Assembly (NCBI GenBank): GCA_013115145.1
Contig: JAAPAO010000001.1
Location: 62,001 to 126,000 of the forward strand
Length of the DNA stretch: 64,000 bases
Reading direction: 5' to 3'
Source of the DNA: Perkinsus chesapeaki
Taxonomy: Eukaryota > Perkinsozoa > Perkinsida > Perkinsidae
The stretch's first letter is position 1, and each line of letters starts with the position of its first letter. Below the pieces are notes generated by a model. It was not told where the DNA came from, ran no database searches, and saw nothing but the letters and a program-made list of their open reading frames with translations. A program made the translations under genes and the position numbers. Of this stretch, positions 21,338 through 32,722 are shown piece after piece.

Positions 21338-21710
21338 AATCTAGCAGCCGCCGATAGCCTCAAGTCGACATTGTAAATTCCTCTCTTCGACACAATGGAC
21401 TTCCCCGTTCCCGAGGCGAATAGTCTGAATGGGTATATTGCACATTGATCCAGCGGTAGGATCGCTCACTCATTGTATGTCTTGCGCGCGTTAGTGTTTT
21501 TCCGGCCTGAAAACACCCTGTATGTAGTTCGAGCAGCGTCACAGAGACGTACGAGCCTCGTTAACAGCGTTGACGAAGCCTCCGAGATCAGCCGGACTCA
21601 GAACCATCGAAAGCCTGTGTGCCGCCGAACCGGCCGCGGCCGAGCTACGGGAGAAAGAGTATGGTCTGACAGAGAGTTTGAAAAAGAGAGATTCTTCCCT
21701 CTATTGCTTC

Positions 21711-22214
21711 TTACGTGTAGTGTTCCCTTCTAGGATCGGAACTTGTCTGTTGTGAAAGTTTATCACCCATGAGGGACTCTCGCAACTTGTTGCGCTCCGT
21801 ATCGTCCAAGGGTATTGATGGGAGAGTGAAGTCGAAGTGGACTTGTTGTGCTGAGGACTCTGGCGTGGTTAGTTTCAGTCTTGGCACTTCCGGGCGAATG
21901 CTCATTAACTTTGATTCCAACTCTGAGTCGAAGCGCTTTCTTTGGAGTTCCTCTGAAGATAGCCGTTGAATTCTTGACACAGTAAAGAGTACAGACAATT
22001 AACCAACGCAGCAGGAACAATGGAATGAAACGAATTCCGAGCGAAAACGCCCCTCGAATGGGTCGAAGGATGTGATGGTATAATAAGATATACGTTAGAA
22101 CAGTAGACACACCACGACCGGGCATTCCGATCGAGTTATCGTTAATATAAGGAACAGTAATTGGCAAGAAAAACAAACAGAGGGAAAACACAATCATCAA
22201 ACAGAAAACGGTCA
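21711..22214 (-). CDS. small membrane protein, unrecognised
   Basis: The ATG at 22214 leads directly into a transmembrane helix (MTVFCLMIVFSLCLFFLPI) and a second hydrophobic stretch (GIRFIPLFLL). A probable intron (donor GTTGGTTAAT, acceptor ATCTTCAG near 21965) then leads to a charged C-terminal part (LQRKRFDSELESKLMSIRP, LPSIPLDDTERNKLRESLM) ending at 21711. A 5' exon is possible at 22270-22446. It lies between Kir1 and Kir2, co-directional. No family recognised. Confidence 0.4.
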
Positions 22215-22615
22215 TCGCCCTATTGGGAGGCCTCATTGGGGTATGCTCCCAGCGGCGAGGTACATGCAAACTACGCCAGGCTGTCGACCAGCCTAGACCG
22301 AAGCTTCCGCCACCGCGCTCGCCATCGCGGTGGTGTTTTTCCTTTCTTCTTCGATGGACTCGACGGAGATATCTCGTGGCTACCCCGTCGTTCGGGAGGA
22401 TTCTCGATATCATTATACGGCGAAGACCTGCACGACAACCAAGCAAAACTAAACACCAACTAATGCCAATTCACCTTCCCTTTCCAGATGCCACTTCAGT
22501 GCTGCCGGAAATCTCGCTGCTGCCGCGGAACTTGATGCCCCAATCCGATAGAGTGCGGCTCCTATGAGGCCTGTCAACAGCAAAGAGATCACGGCGATGT
22601 TGACCAGCTCCGCAC

Positions 22616-25600
22616 TTACATCTGTTGGGACGCCCCTTTGTTGCTCTGTGTCTCAGAAGGGCGCCTGTTGTCTTCCGTATCGCCCTCGGCTTCCGAAGGT
22701 GTCCAGCGAACCTTCATATCGTTCATAGATTCCATACCGTTCATCTCAATGAGATCATAGGCGTCATCTGTTAAAGCATCAAGGTTGCTGACCTGAGCAG
22801 CGAGGTGTGATTGGTAAGGTGCGAAGCGGAACTGAAGCTCCTACATCAACATCATACGAACCATTGTCGCCCATTCTCTTCACGATCTGCGCCCAGCAAA
22901 GAGAGCTCTCCGTACCAGCTGGCAACCACGTTACATCAGATAAAGGCCATGACTTCCTTGCATTAATTTCATTCCCTAAAGCGGCCTTCCCAGCCTATGG
23001 AGGTTGGCAGCCTACCTGTAGTGGCATCCGTAAACTCGATGGTGCAAACCAACTCAAAGCTGCTTTTCGAATCACTGTCGGTTATCGATCGCATTTGGCG
23101 CAGTCGTCTACGCCCACCCATAACACGTACAACCTGGTGTTAGAGCTTACCTCTGAGAATCGCCGGCCTTAGTCTTCTTCTCCACCGGCTGAGTTGGCCA
23201 TCGAACAGACTTGGGTATCGGTGGCAGCGTCCTTTCATTCAACACTTCAGGATGGCGGTCATACCTAAAGCAGCAGCAGTAGCAGCAATGCTAGTGGAGC
23301 CTCCACCTCCTCGACAGCCTACCCTGGACTAAAATGTCTAATCCAGTTCTGCTCCCCCAAAGTGAAGGTGTTAGTGTTGTCGTATTTGGTCTTGGCCGGG
23401 GGCGGTTTGCCGGCGACTGTCTGCCCTTCAGCTGGACAGGATTTGCTCGAACGATTCGACACTTCCCCTGACAAAGCCAATAAAGCCCATACCGCCAGCT
23501 CCCCTTACCCTCTTGACCAGAAGCGTCCACAGCGTCGTCAGCACTGCCATCACTGCCACTGCTGCTGCTAGCGTCACTGTCATCCTCCATCTCAGCCACG
23601 GCTGCTAGCCTATCCAGGGGGATGTAGGCACAGACTTCCACTGGCAAACTCATGAACTCCAGTGGCATGGATGTATCGAAGAAGTGAAGTTCCTGATATG
23701 CTTCCTTTATTATGTGCTGTGTAGAGCATTGGTCTACCTGTACAGTAGGACAGCTCCAACCATCTGGAGTGGTATCGTGCTCAACGAGAAACAACCTCAT
23801 ATTAACATGGAAGAAGTTCCTATGGAAGACCTAGAGGCATCACAGTCGATTCCGGCCAACCCTGCCAGCTATGTTACATCAACAAATCTAAAGCAGAGCC
23901 GTAGATGATTGTCCGGCTCCTGGTCTTGCTCGACCTCTTCAGCTCCTTCCTCAGATGGTAGCGGTGGTGGAGGGGGCGGCACCTCAAGTTTCCTGGACAA
24001 ATGGACGTAACGGCCGCCTTTAGGAGATAATAGTACTCAGAGATCGACGAGGCGGCGTCGCTGTCATCGTTGTCACCATCGGGTGGTGGTATAGCCAGGA
24101 GCCTAGAGGAGAACGCACAGGCTACGTTGCGTGAATCTGCAAACGACGGCGAGGAAGCTGCCATGTCGGAGAGGCGGCAAGGTAGTATTACTATCTAAAG
24201 TGAACTTGGTGAAGACTATCCCAGTAAGGGCGGTATGCATTATCATACCGAGGATAGATATAATAGTAACACCAACATTAGTACCAAAACATATAGGCTC
24301 TTTACCACCATAACCTATAGTGAATATCGTCTGGACCTATGGAGGAGGTTTAAGGAGGGGTAATGGGGGAACTGGACTTACGACAAAGAAGTAGTAGTCA
24401 GAGAGGCTGTTGACGCCACTGGCGCAGATGTAGTGGGGATCTATAATCTGTAGATCGATGGCGTATATACCAATTGTGACTACATATCTGAGAGAGTGGT
24501 ATGACCATGTCCACAGGCCGTCTTGCGTTATTACGTTATTATGATATACAAGAAGAGCTTCTTATATGGCAATCGGATGATGGACGCGAAGGTGTCATAG
24601 AACCAGTTAAGGTACAGCTAAGATGAGTCCTTCTATCACCACCCTCCCCACCAGTACGACAACCTACCTTAGTTCCCTTTGGGATTAACCGATGAACATT
24701 GACCTCTCCTCTAGGGGATATAATACTCCTTCGTCCACCCTGCATGAAGACCCTCAGATCTCGCCAGGAACTGGTACGACTGAGAAAAGTACTTAATCGA
24801 TCGGAGGGTGCGATACAGGTAAACGACATATATACGCACTTATTATCAAGGGATGGAATGTACTCTGTGCTAGCTGCTGTGCGCCATTCAAAGGCACCAC
24901 TATGGTAAATAAGACCGTATCCAGCAGCAGCAGCCTCAAAGTAACATGCCCCTAGCGATTTCTCTATGCTACGATATTTGTATTAGTGTATGTATCTACC
25001 CCCATCCATAGCACCGGTAAGATTGTGGGGAATAAAGAGTAAGAAAGGAGAGCTCTACATCCCTCATCAGATTGAAGATGTTGCCGGGTGTGGGGGTAAA
25101 AGTCCAAGTGACATTAAAGCTAGAGTCTCACCACTCTTAATCATGCTAGAGCCCACTACTCCTACTACCTCGAGGCCTTGCTAGTAGGGGTAGTCTCATC
25201 CCACAGGGGCATATCAGGTGCAGAGAACTGGCATCTATCAGATCTCCACTCATTAGGAGGGACAGATCTGTGTCTTGGTAGGTAGGGCTCAGATCCTCCA
25301 TGTTGTCGGATCCGCCCTTGCTGTTGCTTCCAATGTGTGTACCCTCCCTATCAGACTAGTCTCTAAAGATCCTGCAGCATAGGCAACTCTACCATATCGT
25401 CATCATCTCGTTTGTAGGAAGCTCCCTGGGGTATCCTACCCAGCGCCCCGAGGCCACCTGGGGGCACTCTCGTCACCACCGATGTACCTGAGCTGCCACA
25501 TCGAAGAAATCTCAGCAGAGGTAGATAACATGCACTACCATGCCCAGCTGAAAGTGTAGTCCTATCGGATTTGGCGTGAGGCAGTAAGGGCTGGCTGGCC

Positions 25601-26223
25601 CCTTTGAGGGATGTTACAGACGGAGCCTTAGTAGATGATGAGCATGATGGAACATGTGTCATCAAATTTGGTATCTTCAACTACGTCCGATACCCTTCCG
25701 AGACCGCCCCCACCCAATCCCGTATCACATAGCCTTTCGTCAATAAACTCAACAGTACGCTTATCATTCCAGAAGTGCAGTTGTTCATTGTTGTTAACTT
25801 GAAGGCGTAATTATGATGATGGTCATAATAGTTTGAGGTGTACCAGCAGGCAGGAGGAAACGTAAGAGTTATTATATGACAAATCCAATGCTACACCCTA
25901 TCATACAAAAAGGTTAACCAAAGTCAATTACAGTGCCACAACCCCTCCGTCTACCTCTACTATCAACTAGCACGACCTACGGACTGCCGAGATCTAATCT
26001 ACTTTAAGCTGTCTACCAGTTTGGTACTAAACGCTCGTGGCCGTAGACCCTGCCGTGGGGTGCTACGCCGGCTGCTACCACCATCTATTGTGCGAGGTGT
26101 TCGATAAGCTGATCCAGGAGTGGTCCTAACAGTCTCTTCACCGCTATTCAGCGGAGGATCTTCTAAATCTAATAAGTGACCCCTTCCATGGCTTGCTGGC
26201 GGCGACTCTTGGCTCGATGGCAT
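22616..26223 (-). CDS. inward-rectifier-type (Kir) K+ channel, paralogue 2
   Basis: The ATG at 26223 (MPSSQESPPASHGRG) opens a long Ser/Pro-rich N-terminus over several exons (about 25363-26223). These are followed by GGRRSIISPRGEVNVHRL, a slide helix (YLNWFYDTFASIIRLPYKK) and M1. The loop has YICASG, the pore exon has QTIFTIGYGGKEPICF, and M2 resembles Kir1. The cytoplasmic exons carry RLCFRFVDVFHRNFFHVN, PLEFMSLPVEVCAYIP, an acidic/Ser insert, ARKSWPLSDVTWLP, NGSYDVDV and a charged tail ending at TAA 22616. Introns of 43-52 nt interrupt it at FV|VQT in the pore helix, after FRFVD, after PTVQ and after YDVD. The conserved pore-helix Glu is Gln here. It is about 3.6 kb long because of the N-terminal exons. 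Confidence 0.85.
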
Positions 26224-26567
26224 TCTGACATGGAAAATATCTTACAATAAAGACCTCGAAGCGAAGGCAGCAAAGGGTGGACCTAGAGACCTCATATTTC
26301 CTATGTTAAAAAGTAGTGAAACGCCGAGTACCCTGATTTAAGGTTGGCCACCCAAGCCCCCGGAATACTACTCGTTATTATTATCGTTTCCTTCCATGGG
26401 CAGCGCACTGCCTGTGAACTGTATACCCCAATCAGAGTAGGTCCTTCCGCGGAGTACAGGTTGCCTACCGTTCAATAACACTCGACAAGGCCCCATTATT
26501 ACCGAGAGTCCTCCCCATCATCCTCTTTGAAGGGTATTGATTCCCTATCATCATTGGACCACATAGC

Positions 26568-29269
26568 CTACCACCTTATTACTCTAACCCTTCCACGGTA
26601 CCGGCCTACTCTGAGATCTCCATCAACACCAACAACATCGGCGCAGTTCATCTCAGCAAGATCGTATCCCTCATCAGTCATCGCGTCCAAGTTGCTGACC
26701 TGACCACCGATGGTATAGGCGGCCCAAAGTCCAATGCCGCCGCCTACATCAACATCATATGATCCCTTGTCACCAACTCTCTGAACTATCCTGTCCCAAC
26801 AAAGAGAGCTCTCCGTACCAGCAGGCAACCACGTTACATCAGATAAAGGCCATGACTTCCTTGCATTAATTTCATTCCCTAAAGCAGCCTTTCTAGCCTA
26901 TGGAGGTTGGCAGCCTACCTGTAGTGGCATCCATGAACTCAATGGTGCAGACCAACTCAAAGCTGCTAGACCTCTCATCGTTATTAGTTATCGTCTTCAT
27001 TCGCCTCATACGCCTAAACCCCATGTCCCCAAAACCCACGATTTCCCAATTACGAGGAGCGTCCTCCACTGGATGTACCGTATCCGCCTGAACGTGCTTG
27101 TGGGGCTCTAGGCCTTGGCGACTCTAGGAGGTTACCCTTCGGCAACGGAGGCAGCGTACGATCGTTCAAGCCAGCGTCATATCGCTTGTATCTGTCGAGC
27201 ACCAGCAGCTGCCTGACGCTTGTGATGGTCTCGCTGCTGGTCTCACTGATCGCTAAAATGGCGTATCCAATTCTGTTTCCCTAAAGTTATAGTATTGGTG
27301 TTGAACACCTTATTAAGATCCGCCTCTCTTAACCGCCTATGCGTCGCTGTTGGACATGACTTGTTTGACTGTGCACCTATGTGTCCGTAGTAGACCCCTT
27401 CCCACCCCACGAGTAGTACTGTTATCACTACTGCATGAAAGATCACCGAAGTCAGCGTCACCAAGTATATCCCCGTCTTCGTCTTCCCCAGTACCATCGT
27501 CCATTACAAAGAGCCTGTCCAATGGTATATAGGCGCACACTTCAACCGGCAGACTCATAAACTCTAGAGGGATCGATGTATCAAAGTAATGGATCTCCTG
27601 TCAAGGAAGAAAGGTGCCTTGTTGACCTTGTCGGGAATGGTCGAGCCTACCTGTACTGTCGGACAGCTCCAACCGTCACTGGTCGCGAGATGCTCTACTA
27701 GAAATAGCCGCATATTAACATGGAAGAAGTGACGGTGGAAGACCTGCCATTACATTTACTATTTCCCTAGGCCAGACAGAGTATTACATTAACAAAGCGG
27801 AAGCATAATCGTAGATGGTCATCGGAGTTCATCTCATCACTGCCATCGTCAGCACTGAAGGAAGCAGCACGTGAGCCGTCAACAGTACCCGATGAGCTAT
27901 TGAATTCCGATGGGCAGTCAAAACATTCATAAGCAGTCCCGCTGAGTTGGAGACCCCTTCGAGTTTTCACTATTGGATTATCAAATCTCTTCTCCCTTGG
28001 GAACTAGCAAGAAAGCCCTTCGAGCTCTTCCCGTGAGTATTACCATCCCCGGGCTCCAACTGAGGGTGGGGGTATTGCCAGGAGACGTGTAGAGAAGGCA
28101 CATGCTACATTACGAGAGTCTGCAAAAAGTAAATGGACATCAACGGGAGAAGAGGATATTACTGTCTAAAGTGAATTTGGCGAAGACAATCCCGGTAAGA
28201 GCGGTATGCATTATCATACCGAGGATAGATATAATAGTAACACCAACATTAGTGCCAAAACATATAGGCTCTTTACCACCATAACCTATAGTGAATATCG
28301 TCTGGACCTATAAAGGAGGTTTAAGGAGGGGTAATGGGGGAACTGGACTTACGACAAAGAAGTAGTAGTCAGAGAAGCAATGGACATTTGATGCACATAC
28401 GTAATGGGGATCTATTGCCTGCAGAAAGGAGGCATATATGAAGATAGCCATGACGTAACTGAATAGGACGGTGAACAGAGGCAAGATAAGGCGAATCTTA
28501 CACCACAAAGACGGCAAGAAATAGAGTTCCATAAGGCAGTCTGATAATAGAGGGGAACGTATCATACATCCAGTTGAGGTAGACCTGATAACACCTATCC
28601 CCCAGAATCTTATATAAGGATCACCTTCGTCCGACTTGGTATGAGACGATGTACGTTAAGTTGGCCTTTATGGGATATTAGACTCCGTCGCCCACCTTGG
28701 ATGAACATTTTTAAATTCTGCCTCTGCCACGAAGATCGTTTGCCATACTCACTGATGATACACTAATCACCCCCCTTTTCAAGACTGTTACCTGCTATCT
28801 GTTGACCTTTGATCGTGTTCCAATCGAGCGTGGTTGACCGGACCGGCCACTGTGAACCAGGCTTGGGTATTCCCATATAGGTTATTGGGTGAATGAGGGT
28901 ACTCGAGTCCGACGTCCACAGAGGCGCTCCTCGGTGGCCTGCCTGGAAGCTCGTTCCGTTGTGCTGTCTTGCATTGATTCTAAAGCACATTATGCCACCC
29001 AAGTTGGACCATACTATTACTATATCATGATGTCCAGCGTAAAAAGAGCCACCATTTGGTATCCTCTTAGGGGAGCTCAACTGTCCTTTTGGGACATTAT
29101 TAGGCCTTGGAGGGCGCCGGCCTGGATGTGGCGGGGAAGCCAGCTGGCCTAGGCAAGGCCTATTTGAGGGTTCAGACTGCATGCGTACCTTCATTATAGT
29201 ATCTATTATGTTCCTCTTTAGATGCTCCCTGTTGTTGAGGCAAATCCTGTAACAAAGGGAGGCTGACAT
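26568..29269 (-). CDS. inward-rectifier-type (Kir) K+ channel, paralogue 3
   Basis: The ATG at 29269 (MSASLCYRICLNNREHL) starts a long N-terminus with RRPPRPNNVPKGQLSSP and KRIPNGGSFYAGHHD, related to the N-terminal exons of paralogue 2. The M1 exon (VLFSYVMAIFIYASFLQAID) is followed by PHYVCASNVH, the pore exon (QTIFTIGYGGKEPICF), M2 (SILGMIMHTALTGIVFAKF), LRLCFRFVNV, FMSLPVEVCAYIPLDRL, an acidic insert and KGSYDVDV. Intron positions match paralogue 2, and two tracts are nearly identical to it at DNA level. The end at 26568 follows RYRGRVRVIRW. The product should form tetrameric K+ channels; which membrane is not evident. Confidence 0.85.
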
Positions 29270-29597
29270 CAGAGAGGTCCCCTCTAGACGAAGATGCTCC
29301 GGTGTTTGGGAGAGGATCCTTATTATAAGTCATTCAGAAGGATACGGAGCATCAAGACTGAAGGAATAGTCAAGTTGAACAACCACTGCTCAAGATTCGC
29401 TGCGAAAAAAATGACAAGAGAAAGTCTTGCCTGGGCTTCGAACCTGTGCGGGACTGGTATCTTTGGGTTTTTATTTTGTGGGCTTTTGCTTTTTACCAAG
29501 ACCGTCACCAGCCTTTCCGGGCCTATTCTCATATAATCTCGATTGTATACTTGTCACGTAATTGACTGAAATGATAGTTTATCGTCATCAATATTGA

Positions 29598-32582
29598 ATG
29601 GCAAAAGGAAATCACGATACCGCCTCGACCGCGAGGAAGCTGAAGGCAATTTATGAGGCTTTGGACGGTGGAAATAGCAAGCAAGCCTTAAAGCTTGCTA
29701 ATTCCCAACTAGCTGTTACGCCTGATAATCAGATAATAAAGTAATACTGAGTACGATATCCTAGTCTATACAATCTCAGAGCCCTAGCATCGGTGGCATT
29801 GGACCGTCTAGGTCGACATGACGAGGCATTAGCACTTTGTGATGAGCTTATGAAGGAAGGACCACCAACGGAAGATACTCTCATATCCACAATGGCTGTG
29901 GTAAGACGCAAAGATACGTTTGATGTTGGATTGTGAGCTTAGGTGTATCGAGCAAATTCTTGCTACAAAGCAATGCTGACTATGTACCAGAATGCAGTGG
30001 GGAAGGAGGATGGCCCTGATCTTGAGGAAGGCCTTACTACAGTCTATGTTGCTGCATTGAGAACCTCCGACTGGTCAGCTGCTCAACAGGCTGCGATGAG
30101 GCTGTAAGCCGCGCACTGAGTACGTAGGGAGCTCCAGGTCATTTCTTATAGGGCCAAGGCTATTCCTAGCAAATCTCAACAGTTCCTCTGCGGCTATGTT
30201 TTAGCAGTATTATTGTCTCGGCCGAAGTCTACCGATCCTATCCTCCGCTTAGCAAAGGCCTCTTTGAGCAAGGTACCTATACACAGCTCGCCTTCACTTT
30301 ACATTGCTGTTCATCAGGTTCTAGCTAGTCCTCCAGAGGACACTACTCCTCGTCGCGAGGCATCCAAGCAGCTCCTTTGGCTCAGTGTCCTGGTGGCAAA
30401 CGGAGAGTGGGAAGAGGCTATGGCCACCGTGGACAAGCTCGGAGGATTTGCTAGTGATGGACAAAAATGTCGTCTGAGAGCCGATATATACGAGACGTCT
30501 GGAAACATCGAAGAGGCTTTCACAGCCGTGCTTGCCGGTGAATAATTTAGGGCCCCCTAAGGTGAACCTATTTTCCGTCGGCAGATCCGAACCCCGATAT
30601 GTCTACCATAAGGAAGGCTGTAACGTTAGCTACTTCCCCCAAAGGCTCTGGTGATATGATTAAAGCTGTGAAAGAGTGGCTTAATGAGGCTACACTCGGT
30701 GAGCGTCCTTCTGATGACGATACAGCAGGGTAGTGGGGAACAAGGGGTCTTTTGTGCATGTTACCGTCCTTAGGTTTGCCAACTCTGTTCACTATGGTGG
30801 CGTTCCTAGCGCCTCTTTGGCCAGACTCGGCCTTATGCTCCTATCTACTTGCACTGGTGAAACGGACGACTTGGTAGCCCAATTAGAGGACTATGTGGAG
30901 GTACTAGTTTGCTAGCCGTTGCTCGACGCATAAGGGTACTCCTTAGGCTTTCGGCCACACGTCTCCTTGCTATTTTGCCCTGCGGCCTTACCTGTCTTCC
31001 CTGACAATGAGCCAAGCTCAGGAATTAGGGAGACTTATGCTGAAGCTTTCGGAGATGAGTATTAATGGTGGAAGTACTTCGTCTCAAAGTGGAAAGCCTT
31101 TCCGACAGCGAATGCTGACGAGAGCACGCATAGCCTCCGCGTTGGTGCCTAGAGAAGTCCCAGTAGAGCAATGGCTTGAGCTGGGGAAGAGCTGGGATGA
31201 GGAGGAAAGTGAGCAACAGGAGGAAGGCGAGGAATGTTCTATTGGAAGGATGCTCATTATCTCTGCTGTTGTGGTAAGGCAACTCTTGTTATTAGGGAGC
31301 CCATAAAATTTGTCTCAGGCCCTCATTGGGCGCGATGAGCCCATACCAGCCTTTGCTGTCTGTCGAGCTGCACGTCTGCGTCATCCCACTTGTGACCATT
31401 TGTCGGTCCTAGAGATAGTGCTACTCAAGGGGGGCCTTGGAATAACTGATATAGGAGAGGAAAGGCAGGAGGTAGTATCACAGGGATTTAGGCCTGGGCG
31501 GCGCAGTTTTCCATTGTGGAGTCCCTCGCCTAATGGTGTTTTGTTAGACTCTTGGCGACCTGAAGAACGCTCAGCATCGCACACTGCTTTGGTTAACTGG
31601 GAATGAGCCTGCGGCTGTAAATCATGTCAGAGACTTTGATTCCGATATGAGCGATACGGTCTTACTGAGTCTGCAGGAGGGGCTATGGGGAAGGGTGGAG
31701 GAGTATCTTAGAGCCGGATGTCGGACCAAGCTCAGTGGAGTGATGGGCGGCCCTGGCGGTGTTGATCAGGATCTTACTCCAATACACTTTGCTATTCCTC
31801 CGGCGATCCTAGGGCCCAAAGCCAATGGCTCACTAGCCGTACTCACCTCCTCTCGTACATTGAGCGAGCCAATGACGGCTTTGGGGTCGATAATAGGCAG
31901 CGAGGACCTCAGCCCGACACCTGTTACTGAGCCGGAGAATGCCGAGTACATCCATCCTATGAGGAGGCTTGTAATGGGAATGCGACAGAAGGTGGACTTG
32001 CCCTCGGAAGTGCGATCGACTAGAGGCGAATTCACGGAGCTGGCAGGGGAGAAGTTACCGGAGAATGCGCCGAAATCCGAGTTGCCAGCCTTGCTTTATC
32101 GGACAGAAGAGACCCTTATGGGCTCACCGGATAACGGTGGAAAGGAAAAGGCAGAGAAGCTACTGGAGCAACTCATCAACAAGCTTAACGAGGATTACCT
32201 TCAGATTGGTACTAAGTTGCATAGAGCGGGCGCGGAGGATGAGGACTGTTGTAAGGCAGTGGAGCAGATCTCTTACTTTGGGGCCTTTGTTGGCCCTGCA
32301 GTGTTTTCACTGGTAATGCGAACGACCAGCTCGTTGTCTAAGAAGTCCCCTATGAGAAAGCTGGTGAAGCATTTCTCCCATAAGGTGCAGGAATTGCTAA
32401 ATGCTTGCTCCAAGGGACTCGAGTCGAGCCGGCCGGCATTGAGGCAGGTATCAGCCTACGGTCTTGGGAGGTCTGTCGGTGCTGCTGTCTGTGAGGTTGA
32501 GGCATTGAGGACCCGGGCAATGAGGGAATCGGCAAAGGTGTGCAGGAAGTGGGCCAATAGCCTTGCTGAAAAGAAAATGTAG
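29598..32582 (+). CDS. NAA25: NAA25/MDM20-like auxiliary subunit of N-terminal acetyltransferase B
   Basis: The ATG at 29598 starts RKLKAIYEALDGGNSKQALK, then LASVALDRLGRHDEALALC. This closely follows the diagnostic NAA25 start (RRLRPIYDYLDNGNNKMAI... KVLKAIGLQRTGKQEEA). Further exons give TPR-like helices: AALRTSDWSAAQQAAMRLA, KQLLWLSVLVANGEWEEAM, the 'LIGRDEPIPAFAVCR' exon, and one long last exon (about 31620-32582) of 300 residues. Introns are about 40-50 nt; the middle exon joints (30740-31620) are approximate. NAA25 scaffolds the catalytic NAA20 on ribosomes, acetylating Met-Asp/Glu/Asn N-termini. It is divergently placed next to Kir3 with about 330 bases between start codons. Confidence 0.82.
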
Positions 32583-32722
32583 AGAACGACGATTGCTAGT
32601 GCTTTATTTGGATTCCTACTGTCTTGTTTCTTATAGTGCGATACTTGTTGTTGAGTTCACCCACGCTGCCAATTAAAGGAGGAAAACTGGAGATAGTGTA
32701 GGATCAGCATCTTTCCTTGTTC

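Noticed and set aside
21437-21535. Possible second tRNA (AGCGGTAGGAT plus a GTTCGAGC-like loop)
   Set aside because: The spacing is too long, the acceptor ends do not pair, and no anticodon stem forms.
24131-24313. Identical plus-strand ORFs at 24131 and 28102 as a repeated small gene
   Set aside because: They are antisense shadows of the shared Kir2/Kir3 pore and M2 tract, whose minus-strand reading has the TIGYG filter.
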